Shown in pieces: positions 8,446-19,900 of a stretch of DNA of 23,856 nt. The stretch comes from Plantago elongata. Taxonomy: Eukaryota > Streptophyta > Magnoliopsida > Lamiales > Plantaginaceae. Within the stretch, counting starts at the first letter, position 1; each line of letters begins with the position of its first letter. Where the stretch lies: contig JAYMSP010002510.1 in assembly GCA_036897095.1 (NCBI GenBank), positions 1-23,856 of the forward strand, given 5' to 3'. The notes beneath the pieces are model-generated. The model worked only from the letters and a program-made list of their open reading frames with translations. It searched no databases and was not told the origin of the DNA. A program made the position numbers and the translations under genes.

Positions 8446-9734
8446 CTAACAACGAAGATTGGCTCCAGGATCGACTCCGAGTTGAGAGCAATAATTGGTG
8501 TAATACTGCACGCGAGAATCCACGGCAGGAGTATTTCCTCCATTACATTCAATGCTGTTTATAGCACGAATACTTGCTCCAAATCCTTGTCCAGATGTTA
8601 TGGCACTATGAACATTGTTAGTCATCCAGAACCATAAGGCAGCCCTGAATGAAATCACATTGTCTGAAGCAACGATATCCGGGTTGTTTAGTCCATCAAA
8701 TCCGATGCTTTGGCCTGCAGCACCGTAGTTGTAATTGTATGATAGTTGCAGAGGCCCTCGTCCATAGTAAGCTCTGTCGGGATTACATGGCCACTGTGGG
8801 TAATTCGTGTCACAATAGTTATTAGGTGGATTTTGCTCTTCTCTAAAGCACATAACTGCATCACAAATACAACTTCATTAGTTTTGATAAGTACTGCTAC
8901 CATATGATTTTGAAAAATTAATCATTTTATTGTCATTTTAATATTAGAACGTCGTTAAGGAAATAAGTCCATATGAATTTTGACATAGCCATTATAAAAT
9001 TATAGGCCCAGCCTAGGAAATGCTCAGGCTGATCGCCCGCATAGGGCCCAAACATTTTTGGGGCCCTGGGCCAGGCCCATGCATGCTATTTAAAATTTTA
9101 AGAAAAAGTTAAAATTTCTTATGAAGTTAATTATAGAAGTGCACAACTTCACATTAATTTATTCTTCTCTCATAATTCTCTTCCTCTTTACTCTCACGAT
9201 CCCCTAAATTAGCACCATTTTCATACTTTTCGTTTCCATAACTATAAATACTAGTTTGATTAATTTTATTTCTATGCAATTTAAGTCATGGTTTAATGTA
9301 CATACATTTAATGTATATGCTTAATTTATTATTTTAATTAAAAAAATTCTATAGCATGCTATTATTAGGGCCTCGTTTAAAATTTTTAAACATGGCCCGT
9401 AAATCTCAGGGCAGGCCCTGTAAAATTATGCTGAATGAACATATGATCAGAACTTACATCCAGTTTCATGTGTTACATGTGCGAAGAAAGCAGCAATTTC
9501 ACGCCTAGCTTCTACTGTCCCGAACTCTGGATAATTGCCAGCGGCTTGGAGAAAGGCATCCCTGGTGTAGAATCCCCTGCCTGCACAACCAGCCTGAGAC
9601 TGGTCGATGATTCCGTTAAAAAATGCATCGGTCACAATGCCGTCGACTTGGCCCGAAATGCATCTTCCGGCAACCAAAATTATGACTAGGACTAGGAGAG
9701 TGTGAACTGATAGTTTCATGCTGAAGGAATTCAT
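8446..9734 (-). CDS. GH19 class IV-type chitinase without chitin-binding domain
   Basis: Two exons: 9458-9734 and 8446-8855, intron 8856-9457 (donor GGAT|GTAAGT, acceptor ATGCAG|TT). They join to 228 residues. GH19 chitinases cut beta-1,4 GlcNAc chains, usually in defence or development, and are secreted. Residues 1-28 form a signal peptide ([18 protein letters not shown]). The catalytic domain starts almost at once ([14 protein letters not shown]). HETG gives the first catalytic Glu (E90). The second is probably E99 in CFREEQN, nine residues on, as in class IV enzymes. [16 protein letters not shown] and the GH19 signature [11 protein letters not shown] follow, and the end ([14 protein letters not shown]) is typical. 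Class IV members usually carry an N-terminal hevein-like chitin-binding domain; here none is present. The start is the first ATG; the Met at residue 6 is also possible. A TATA box lies about 64 bases upstream. Confidence 0.92.
9003..9420. mobile_element. hAT-like non-autonomous insertion in the chitinase intron
   Basis: The 418-bp segment is flanked by TAAAATTA on both sides (8995-9002 and 9421-9428), an 8-bp duplication as made by hAT transposases. The left end reads TAGGCCCAGCC; the right end read inverted is CAGGGCCTGCCC, similar but imperfect. Both ends are rich in GGGCC motifs while the core is AT-rich and non-coding. It lies wholly within the intron and makes up about 70 percent of it, so the splice sites are untouched. 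Confidence 0.65.
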
Positions 9735-9797
9735 AACTGGTATAGTAATCTAGAGCAGAGCTTGTGTGATATATCAAAAGCAAGTAAGTTAGCCTGC

Positions 9798-9805
9798 TAT
9801 TTATA
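9798..9805 (-). promoter_or_regulatory. TATA box of the chitinase gene
   Basis: Read on the minus strand the sequence is TATAAATA, in the context CTATAAATAG. It lies 64-71 bases upstream of the chitinase ATG, leaving room for a short leader. No other core promoter element was assigned. Confidence 0.65.
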
Positions 9806-10770
9806 GGGCAACTAACTGGTCACATTTGAAGAATTTTCCACAAGACCAATTAATTTCCAATTCCAAGTCTTCACGGCAAGTTCTTAGAATACGACAGCCA
9901 TGCTCTTCTTTGATTTGGCCACAACATAACTGTGTTTCTGGCTCATCTGGAAAAGTCGAAAGAAGTGTATTTTTATGGAATACGAAATACTTATCGATGA
10001 TAATACAATGCAGTTTAATTAATTTAATTGGTACTAATATTTTTCTTCTAATTTATAAGTGAGGTTCGAGTCATATTTATCATTTGACATTTTGATGTAG
10101 TATTTCGTATTTCTATGTTTAGGCTTTAAAAAAGAATAAAAACTAGCTAGTGTCTTTTGTTAGTTGACCGATTCAATGAACTCAAGGCCAAGGCACTTGC
10201 GGGCCAGCAAGTTCTGTTGTTTTCATTTTGACTAATCCTTCCATATGCATTTCCATCAATTTTTAACTGAACTTTAATATTAAAATATATATTAATTTAA
10301 AATTACATTTCATGTCACTTAATTATAAATAAAAATATATTTATTTTATTATTTTATCGAAAACACTCTTATCTTATTTTTAAAATTCAAAATATATTTA
10401 AAAAATTTAGAACGAAAGGAAAAAACTACATTATATATATCCACAGGCTCTTTCAAGTCTTCACGGCATACTCAAGACTAGTCAGGTCTTTCATTGTTTT
10501 TTCAATGTTATATTTTATTTTTGTTATCATATGCAAACTTTCGTCGTCATATATCAATGTTCAATTTAAATTAACTCATAGTCAATAAAATTATTTTTAA
10601 TTATAAATTAATCTTAAGCATTAATAATAAAATATTCATTTGAGTAATGAACTAACTTTTCCAAAAACAACGTCGAAGAAAATGTGACATAAGGAATCGG
10701 GACAGTTAACATATTGTTCTGAAGTTTTCTATTGATTTTACACAATGTGGTTAGTAAGAATACGCATGGT
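9806..10770. other. AT-rich spacer upstream of the chitinase
   Basis: No gene is visible. The 15-mer CAAGTCTTCACGGCA occurs twice, at 9864-9878 and 10454-10468, which may be a duplicated promoter fragment or chance. The rest is AT-rich without recognised element ends. Confidence 0.4.
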
Positions 10771-11040
10771 TAGGGGTGTTAGCAAATTAAGTTGCTCATT
10801 AAAAAGCACGGTCAACGCTCATGTCGAGATTGGTGAACACAGCAAGCTCGTCTCACTGTTGAGCTTGATTTTATCACCCTGATAAAATGAACGTTGCTCG
10901 TGAGCAATAATTAATTTAATATATTTAAGTTTCTTTATTTACATATATAAATTAGGTTTATAATTAGATCTTACGATTTGTTTTAAGTGAATTAAGTAAA
11001 CAAATGCAACACATAAGGTGTAAGATTAGATAAGATTATA

Positions 11041-11960
11041 TGGTATAGACGTCTCCCACTATGGGGTTCAGGTGCCAGGTGTGAGGTCAGGTATACACTT
11101 AATTCTTATGTCTCGGTTGAGAGGAGTATCTTATATGTTCAGAGGAGTCCCGCGGCCGTAACTCAAGTAAGTAGACGAATGTGATTTAGTTTTTAATATA
11201 TTGAGGTGTTCAAGGGGTTAAACCACTGTGATTTGACCTTCAATATCTTGAGGTTGTTTTTGTTTTGATTCGGGAGTGGAATGTGATATTTGAGTCTCGG
11301 TGAGAGGAGTAACTTGTGAACTCTGAGGAGTCCCGAGACGTTTTAACTCAAGTAACTAGGCCACTGTGATCTAGTTTTCAATACCTTGATGGACCTTGGT
11401 CACGTCTTAAATTTCTTGCCACTTGACCTAAAAGATGGCATAGGGTGGAGGAACGTGATTAAGAATGAGCCTGGAGTGGATCTATGATGTTTCAGCATCA
11501 CCGTTGTCGTATTGGGCATGTCCAGATACTAACAAAAATATGATTTTAATGTCGTTAGGGTTGATGAATGTGTATACCAAACCACCACGCACCTAAGTGC
11601 GGACATCGGTAAAACAGACACTACCGGATTATTTACTGAATTAACGGTGGCTTTTTCCTAGTATGAAACTGTTCGTGTGGCTGACATTCAGTGTTGATGA
11701 TGGAGACATGTTGGTGTGCAGATGAAGCAGATTGAGATGCAAGTGGAGTATCAACTGGCGGATGTGTTGTTATTGATGTTGAGATATGGACTTCGTGTCA
11801 TTTTTTGTGTAATCGGTTTGGGTAACTTAGTTGTGGTTTAGTACTTGATTTGTGTTTTGGACGATTTGCTCCTGTTTTCTTTGTAATTGTTTGTTGAGAG
11901 CATTATTTGTGCTCTTGGCTCTTATTAATAAAATCTTTTAGCCGTTTCAAATAAAAAAAG
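11041..11960 (+). mobile_element. LINE-like 3' region with A-rich tail
   Basis: GC content rises here against the neighbours. The segment ends in TTATTAATAAAATCTTTTAG and then an A-rich run near 11950-11960, resembling 3' ends of plant LINEs. I found no reverse transcriptase or RNase H coding remnant, so only the untranslated end would be present. I could not define the left boundary or a target duplication. Confidence 0.4.
11111..11391 (+). repeat. Two diverged direct copies of a ~95-bp unit plus a partial copy
   Basis: Copy A (11111-11206) and copy B (11295-11391) share TCTCGGT(T)GAGAGGAGTA, then GAGGAGTCCCG, AACTCAAGTAA and GTGAT(T/C)TAGTTTT(T/C)AATA in the same order. The offset is about 184 bp. 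Between them, 11217-11256 repeats only the last part (CACTGTGATTTGACCTTCAA). The unit has no obvious coding sense. Confidence 0.65.
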
Positions 11961-12240
11961 TCAGATAATACATCATGATTTACTTATTTAATTAATTAAA
12001 GTATTGATATTGAAAATGTCAGTTATTTATGAACATGTTCTTAAACTATATATATCATTTTAAATAATTATTAAATTAATTTACCCGCTCGATAAAAAGT
12101 TCGTGAGCATTTCGAAGCTCGCAAGCTTTTTAATGATCACATAATTTTAAATTTGATGAGATCGTGCTCGAAATCGACTCGATTTTTATAGAACGATCAT
12201 GCTCTATAAATTCTATCCACGGCTCGATCGGGTCATGGTG

Positions 12241-12720
12241 AAGTCATTTTTTGACGTGGGATGCACACTCCCGCCATAACATATTATTTGTCTTGAAATT
12301 TGAAGGGAACACAAAATAAAAAGAAAGGAAAACAATTGAAAGTGAAAACAAAACAGCACTTTGCATCTCTTGAATTAATCGATGTAGCTAGATGTATATA
12401 AACAAGAAATACCTTGTTACTTGAGCAAATTAATGGAGATTCTTGATAAACAACAATACCAGGCCAAGGGAACATGCAAGTGCAACCATCTTGTTATTAA
12501 ACTACAAAACTTGGTTGATGCAGAGTTGAAGGAAATGCCAAGCTAAAAGTTCAATTTCTAATAAACCAGGTGAGTTTTAACTTTAAAAATACACACTCGT
12601 CATTTTTTCAAAATCATTTTGTTTTACTAGTTTGAAGAATGGAGATGATTCTTTGTCTTCGCATCTCAACCAGCTGAATTCTCGATACTACATTCGATTT
12701 GAGTGAGTCTTGTAAGATAC
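12241..12720. other. AT-rich spacer, nothing assigned
   Basis: I see no gene, RNA or element ends here. The short open frames are unremarkable and have no family-like motif. Confidence 0.4.
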
Positions 12721-13166
12721 TTAGGCCATTGAGTGGCATAAGATTGAAGTAGCCATTTGGATAGATTTTTACTAAATTGTGGAGAAATTAAAATGTTTGT
12801 ATTATGGCCTCATTTTATTTGTTGTAGTCTACTATTCATCCCAAGCCAAAACAAAATAATTGCGTATGATGAATCATCTCAAGCCAATTATTTATCTCTT
12901 ACACAACATATACAACAAACATATAATACACATTCAAATCAATCATTTATCTTTTACACCGCCTATATAACAAGCATACAATTACTCAAACCAATATCTA
13001 TCTCTTACACAAATCATTTATCTCTTACATAACCTATATAACAAATCTATAATACCATATCCAATTACAATTCTATATCAAATACTAATTTTAACAATTC
13101 TACTATAATTTGATCACTATTCATTTCTTCAAACGAATCCAACTCCAATTTTATACCAATGACTTA
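12721..13166. mobile_element. Harbinger-like MITE with TTA flanks
   Basis: The candidate element is 12724-13163 (440 bp). TTA flanks it on both sides (12721-12723, 13164-13166). The left end is GGCCATTGAGTGGCATAAGA; the right end read inverted is GTCATTGGTATAAAATTGG, which aligns with small gaps. It has no coding capacity. The ends have decayed more than those of the MITE at 3474-3632, so it is older or a different family. Confidence 0.45.
12880..13054. repeat. Degenerate minisatellite inside the MITE
   Basis: A unit of roughly 45-55 bp recurs three to four times with variation. Each copy contains ATTTATCTCTTACAC or a close variant and most continue with CTATATAACAA. The third copy is shortened. 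It probably arose by local duplication after insertion. Confidence 0.6.
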
Positions 13167-13779
13167 AATTTTCTAAATATTAGTAGGAAATTAATATCAC
13201 ATCATATACTACAATAAAATTGGGTAAATGTGCCAGACACTTGGGAGAGAGAGATATAATTTTTATTAAATTAGTTTTCAACCCCAAAATCACACAATTT
13301 CAGTTTTGTTTGCAGTTAATGTAACAGACTAATTAACTGGTTTTATTATTTTTTGGTGTTATCTGCTTCCTGATAGACCTGCAAGTTCTTTTCACTACTT
13401 TACATGTTTAGCTAGTTCATCATCTTCCAATCGTTATTTGTTGGCTTCTCTTACCTTCGATACGATAGAATCATCTCATCTAAAAGTTCTAACTTGCAGA
13501 GAAGTATTTATATTAATTCTCCAATAGTATAGTTAGGCATTGTGTCGACGTTTAATCACATAATATGGTCCAAATGGAATAGATACAACTTTACCGGAGC
13601 CGAATCAATCTGAACCTGAGGGTGATTAGACTGTATCAACCAAGTGAACATAGATGATAGAGCATAATAGCATACTATATATGATATACACAAGTACTTT
13701 ATTGATGAAAACCAAGAGCAAATCTCTCCAGCATCACAGTTGTGGAAATACAATGCATCCTTTTGTCTGCATATGTATC
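13164..13779. other. 3' flank of the P450 gene
   Basis: This AT-rich region lies beyond the P450 stop codon and should include its 3' UTR. Nothing else was recognised. Confidence 0.45.
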
Positions 13780-15936
13780 TTACAGAGACTCAACGAAAAT
13801 CGGGTACTTGTTCTTGGGCATCCGCACGAGTGAGGGTTGGACTGCATCATCTTTCTCAAGAGGTGTCCACCTGCAACAGAGAGAGTTTACTCCTGGTTAC
13901 TTGGTTATTGGAATATATTATCCACAAGTAGCCATTTAAGAAACTTCACTCATTAACTCTTTACTTTCGGATCTTATATACCTATATCTGCAGACCAGAT
14001 AATGGATGAAAACGCAGATTTCCAGTTTGGCCAGGTTTATTCCAGGGCACATCCGTGGTCCATTCCCGAATCCAAGGAAGCTAAAAGGTTTTATAGGGTC
14101 CTGAAATCATCAATGGAAGGTCATGTATATAATCATGGTGGATAGACACTACATTTGGAAATAGAGTTGCTAGCATTTGGATATTTGAAAAGCTTACATC
14201 AAATCTGGAAGGATTAAACTTCTCTGGATCTGGAAAGGTCTCTGGATCATGGTGGATAGACACTACATCCAAGTTCAATGACCAGCCCTTCTCAATTTGA
14301 TATCCTGAAAACAAAAATCCAAAGCATTTACTGTTACGATCTTGCAATTGCATGTATTCATGACAACCACTATCAGACTGTGTGTCTTGTACCATCTATC
14401 TCAAAGTCCTGAGCCGCTTTTCTGGAATACCAGGGCAATATTGTTGCTCTTCTTAGAGTTTCACTTATCACCTGTGAAATCAAGGGTCGGTAAGTTTCAC
14501 TGGCGATCATATAAGAGAGATTGATTGATTTACTGCAGCTAACCTTGAGAGTATAAGGCATGCTGTTGACTTCTGCCCAGGTAAGGCTCGATCCGTCCTC
14601 TCTGTCACACTGAATTTTCTGATGTTCTTCCTGCATATAATACCCTAATTTAAGCATTTTGGGCTATTTTATTGAACAGATCAACAGAACATTGATGTAT
14701 TGTATAAAGTTTTAGATACCCTTAGGCGTTCCAACGCGGCTGGATTCTCTCCAAGGAACTTGACTAGCCATGTCAAACCAGCTGTGGTGGTATCATGACC
14801 AGCAATCAGCAAAGTCAGTATGTTATCCTTCAACTGTTGATCAGTGAGTTTTTCATCATCCTCTCCTTCTGAATCATCTTTACTGTGCTTCTGTAGTAGG
14901 GACCCGAGAAAATCTTGCCGGGAACCTTCTTCTTTCCTCCGTTGGGCAATAATCGAGTCAAACATGACGAACATTCTATCACGAGCCTATCAGGAGAACA
15001 TTTTCATCAGGGCATGCATAAGGTACAGTTCTTCCCGGTGTAATGAATAGTCTTGTTATATGAATAAAATTGACATTAGGTGTACCTTGATACCGCGATA
15101 GAAAGCAGTTCCTGGAATCTTAAACGGTAATGAGGCGAAACAGCAGGAAATGATTTTGAAATTGGACCGGAACTTTTCCTGCTCCTCGCCCTTCGGTTCC
15201 AAGCTCATTATCATGTGGCCAATCACCTTTAAAGTGAACTGTAACACAGAAAAAACTGCTTCAGAGAAATTAACCTTAGCTAGCAATATACATTACTGAA
15301 TGCAAATTCAGGTGTCACAAAAAAACTCAACTGTAGAAGCCTCTTCAAGAAACAAAATCTTTCTCCCAGACCAACTATCTAATGTCTCCATGGCCATACT
15401 GTTGATAAATGGGAAGTATTTTTTCATACTATCCATTGACAGTGGCTCTTGAATCAATCCTCGGAGTCTCTTGTGTGATTCTCCACTCTGCGTAAGCAGA
15501 CTGGTAGAACCAAGGACTTGCTTTCCTGTGTAGAAGAGATTAAGGCTCACTAAACCAGGTTTGCCTGTTAACAGAATCTTTGCTGCTTCTCTCCCAGTCA
15601 TGAACACGCTGTATCTGCCCAACACGTAGCTCTTGAACACTTTTCCATACCTAATGCAGAAATCACTAGTAAGTTATGTTTATAAAATACTACTACTATC
15701 TATTTAAAACTTCTGTCTAATGTGTTGATGCAATCATACCTCTTCTGTCTCTTGTGCATGAAACTGGATATGCTTGCAGGACTTTTAAACTCAGAGAGAA
15801 AAGAGAAACTTTCTCCTACAACAGGCCATCCCAAACTTCCTGGGATACGGGCCATCAGCTTCGGAGAATTCCATGATTGCAGCAGGAAGGCTGAAAATAT
15901 GACAATCAAGAAGGCTGCTGCAATTAACATTAACAT
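13780..15936 (-). CDS. CYP722: Cytochrome P450, CYP722-like (CYP85 clan)
   Basis: Nine exons in coding order: 15740-15936, 15332-15650, 15086-15238, 14720-14986, 14544-14630, 14393-14471, 14198-14304, 13982-14100, 13780-13870. All introns are GT-AG and all joints keep frame, giving 472 residues. Residues 1-22 form the ER membrane anchor, followed by RIPGSLGWPVVGE. The I-helix oxygen-binding motif is AGHDTT (285-290), the ExxR motif ETLR (345-348), then the PERF-like DPEKFNPSRF. The haem loop FGNGPRMCPG has the axial Cys at 421. Stretches such as LFYTGKQVLGSTSLL, SLEPKGEEQEKFRSNFKIIS and SLPFKIPGTAFYRGIKARDR fit the CYP85 clan, and I favour CYP722, often auto-named ABA 8'-hydroxylase-like. Known CYP722 members oxidise carlactonoic acid in strigolactone synthesis; the exact reaction here is inferred. 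The first ATG is 15934-15936. Intron 7 holds a copy of exon 7 sequence. CYP707 is the main alternative. Confidence 0.9.
14132..14268. repeat. 23-bp exon 7 segment copied into intron 7 of the P450
   Basis: Positions 14132-14154 (in the 97-bp intron 14101-14197) and 14246-14268 (in exon 7) are identical over 23 bases, in the same orientation, 114 bases apart. The exon copy encodes the VSIHHD segment. Bases outside the 23-mer do not match, so this is a short patch, not an exon duplication. Confidence 0.85.
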
Positions 15937-16999
15937 GCTGCTTACTAAATAACAAGAGTTCAACTGGATAATGTAAGGCTAAAGAACGGCTCTTGGATTT
16001 CCTTTTATTGTGGGAGATCTTTGTCTTGGGGTTACTTATCAAGGTGATGCCTACGGTTACCTATCCTGTAATGTTTGGCTTGGCTTATGGTATTGAAGCA
16101 TCTAATAGCGCGTGTTTCCAACCTTGGGAGACGATATGTTAAGGTGCTCATTGATATATTCGTCATTGAAGATTACCCCTGATTTGGATTAACATGAAAA
16201 AGAACTCCATGTTGATGGTATGCGCTGGCCTCCTTGTTCGAATATGATAAGCTTCCAGCCTTCCAATCATCGACTGCATCAGTTTGTCTTGGTGTAATTT
16301 TTTTGTTGTGGCATGGCTTGGCTTACATGTGGTAGAGCACATTATATTTTTTAGCATCTCAAATGTTTCTAGTTATATATTTTGCCGACTTGGCTAGTGT
16401 TCATTTTGTCATCTGGTGTTGAATGAGTGTGTTTGGTCCAATTTCACATAATGATGACATCTCTTACGCTGACAAAAACGATGATGATAGTGAGAAAACT
16501 TCAGATTACAGCCGGTGTAACTATATTCTTTGGATTATTAACATGAAATGTTACATGATACGTCATGCGTGACGTCTTTCCACATTCCTCAACAGCGAAA
16601 CTTAATGCTGCTGTGAGGGGGTAAAGATCAATTATCTCTCCTGTAGGATGCAATTATCTGAGTTTGAGATGTCTGATGTGCCAAGATCATCATAAGACAA
16701 GTTATAACACTGTCATAGCAAATTAGCAAACACCTCCATTACCATTCAAACATAACTACAAACACCGAAGGTATTCAGTAATTCTTATGCACCAGGAGCT
16801 AGTGCCCTAGATAACATACAATGCATCATTTAATCATTTTCTAAGGGTGGACTCTGGAGGCAGTGAAATATCAGGGCTTACGAACAAATAGCCCTTATCA
16901 CAAGGATTACATCATGCTTCTCTATATACAAGAAGAACCTAGAGATAATACCATATTTACTATACTGGTATCCAAATACCTAAATTGACTGCAATCACA
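15937..16999. other. Spacer between P450 start and bZIP stop
   Basis: It must hold the P450 promoter (near 15937 and rightward) and the 3' UTR of the bZIP gene (near 16999 and leftward), as both genes run on the minus strand. No convincing TATA box or other element was found, and no extra gene is visible. Confidence 0.5.
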
Positions 17000-19900
17000 T
17001 TATGCCCTCTTGTTGCAATCCCGATAACCAAGTTGGGACTGCCCACTGCCTTGGGAGCTATTTGGTGAAGAATTAGGCATGTGATGCGGTTGCTGCGCCT
17101 GTTGCTGATTGTTACCGAAGTATTGGAATGTTGGTCTGAAGGAAGATTGAGAGGACAGACCTCTGTTCCTACTGGGAGCTGGCATTTCACCGGCTTCAAT
17201 CTTGAGGCGATCCACTTCGTTCCTTAACGCCTCATTGAGAGCTACAATTACAGAAATGGCGAATCATATATTAGAGATATTGTTCACAGAAGCAATTAGA
17301 GACATGTTGTTCGACTACAAAAGAACACCAGACGATACATACCATCTCTGAGGTGAGCTTGCTGCTCTAATGCCTGTAGCTTCAGTTGAAGTTCTTTGTT
17401 CTCAGCTGTCAAGCCAGTTGTATCTCTCTGCAAGTCAAGAAATGGTGTAAAGCATGTTGAATTTCTCCTCAAGTGGTTAAGATTTAAAAATTCAAAATAT
17501 AGGGACAACAGCAAGTTGTGCTGCAGAAGTAACTTCCTGCAACATGGCATTTCGAATAATGTAATAATCACAAAAGTGATGCCCCATTTAGGTAAGACTT
17601 ACTAAGAGTTGAAGCTTTATTATTTGATCCTTATTTTTGTTTTGATGGAACAAAGAATAAATAAGGCAGCGCGAAAGGGTATTTCAGCTGGTCCCCTCAT
17701 GCAGCACATGAGGTAACTTTCATCGACAATGGCTTAAGAAATAAGAAGAGTAAGTAATACAAGAAAGTCCCTAAAGTATGCTATTCCATGTAATATCTCA
17801 ACTCCACACAAATACAGGATAAAAGATGTAATATTATATATTCAGGCACAGCCAAACTTTGTAAGGATTTACCTTCTAAACAATTTAATTATATTGTTGA
17901 CAGAAGAAATCCATGCTTTGTAATGATCACTTAATTAGCAGTCAGTATTTAGCAGTACTTATTAGTTCAGCAAATAATTCTAGGAACAGGTCAATCTCAC
18001 AATTCTTATTATTTTTTAGATCCCAGAACTTGGGCTATAAAACTCCTTGCTGAGAACTTAAGAACTGCCGCATTCTGGTCTGTCATCTGGATAAGCATGT
18101 GCCATCATACAATTGACATAGACAATGGATCAAAATTTAACAAAATTTCCTGTCACCAATGTTCTCTGGCTATATTTCTAAGGCCACTACCACTGGTTGT
18201 GCTTATTAGAGAGGCTTCTAGTATACTTTATATTTGAAAATAGTATTAGCCAAGCTTCTTTTTTGGCTACTAATTAGTGGTCCATGAAAAGCCCCTCCTG
18301 GAAGGTTTTTTGCAGGGATTTTTATCACAAAAAAAAAAAAAAAAGAAGCCCTCAAAAGCCTTCCATTGGAATTGCTTTAAGAAGAGTTGCAGCAATCCAA
18401 TTCCATATTGAAATTATCATATGGTAGTAATTACAATAGGCCTTAAGCAATAAAAGAAAAACGCCAAGGGTCAGAACAAATTGTATATCCATTAGAAACA
18501 AAACAAGTAAATGGCCAGGAGATTTCTTTTATTATAATTATTACTAGGACGCAAGGATACAAACTTATATCCAATATGGCCGGCACGAGACAATTTTGAA
18601 AGCATCAAATTGAAGAAGAAAAAAAATCCTAGATGGCATATAGTATATACGCAGCATACTACACTATAGTAGCTGAAAACAAATTGCTTCCTAGATACAT
18701 GCATACAATGATTTGCTTTCCCAGTTTGCAGACAGGAAAAGTCTGAAATGTCATGAAAAAGAGAAGCTCTTGGGGAACTTCATCACCATGTAACTAACTT
18801 ATCCTGTGCAAATCAGATCTTTTTACTCATATTTTTAATCAAGCTTGCTTAACTGACCCTTGTTTATTAGTGAATGCATATGATGCCTACACTATTCAGA
18901 CTAGACTCAATTGAATCAGCATCTCTGTTCTTCAAGGTATAACACCTTACCCTACATGTGTTACTTAAATTGACTCAGCAAAAATCAAGAATTCTTCCTC
19001 ACTGCAATTTGCAATAGTCCATACTTCGAAAGAAAATTTGTTCCAATCATATAAATATATAATATTTCACATATTCCTCTCGCAATTTTACCACAAACCT
19101 GCAACACTGTGATCTGCGCTGAGAGAGTGGTGGCTTCTGTCTGCAGAGTCTGCACTTTCCTCTCCAGCTCACTCGTATAACGTACTTTCCTTTCTTTCGA
19201 CCGTGCAGCAGATTGCCTATTCGCCAGAATCCTACAAAATAATTAACATCCTCAGCAAACTAGTCCTATTACTACTACTACTACTACTACCCCCCTCATG
19301 CACACATGGAAACAACACGAAACATACAAACAACCCGACACACAGTACTTCCGATTTAACTACCAGCGCCTACCTTTGGATCAACATCCTTGAAATAAAT
19401 AAAACTCCTAAGGAATTTCAACCCAAAAACAAACAGAGAATTTTAAAATTGCAGTTTGACCTGTAACACATAATACGACTATAAATAGTACTAGCAGCAT
19501 TTACGTTTATGATATCATACTACTTGACCTAATTCAACCACTTGACAAACATAAATCACCAAAACTTCAACACAATTCAAAATCACACATAACCGAAACC
19601 CTAAAAAGTCAAAATTGAGTCAAAATTACTACCTCTTAGCTCTCTTAGGATCCATCAAAGCAAGCTCAGCATCCCTATCAGCAGCCAACCCCTTCTTCAT
19701 ATGAGAGTCCACCTCATCCATCGAGTTGCTATGACGGTGCCTCGGCGGCTGCGCCGCCGTAGAACCACCGGAATCCAGCATAAGCCCGTCGAAAAAGTCA
19801 GCATCCACCGACAAGCTCCTTAAGTGGGCCGAGTTTTTGGACTGGGCCCCAGTAGGCGGCAGTGGTGGTGTGGGTGGCGGAAGCAAGTCCATGCTGACGT

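Larger units (their letters stand above)
10771..12240. mobile_element. Possible hAT-like element split by a LINE-like insertion
   Basis: The left edge starts TAGGGGTGTTAGC, a common hAT-type start. Both flanks (about 10771-10930 and 12080-12235) are rich in GCTCG/CGAGC motifs in opposite orientations. The flanking octamers, CGCATGGT and GTCATGGT, agree in six positions only. I could not find a matching right terminus, so the outer element is a weak call. A different sequence type occupies the middle (next entry). Confidence 0.3.

Noticed and set aside
15937..15963. P450 start at 15963 (MNSCYLVSS...)
   Set aside because: The codon at 15961-15963 reads TTG on the minus strand. The first real ATG is 15934-15936, which gives a normal membrane anchor.
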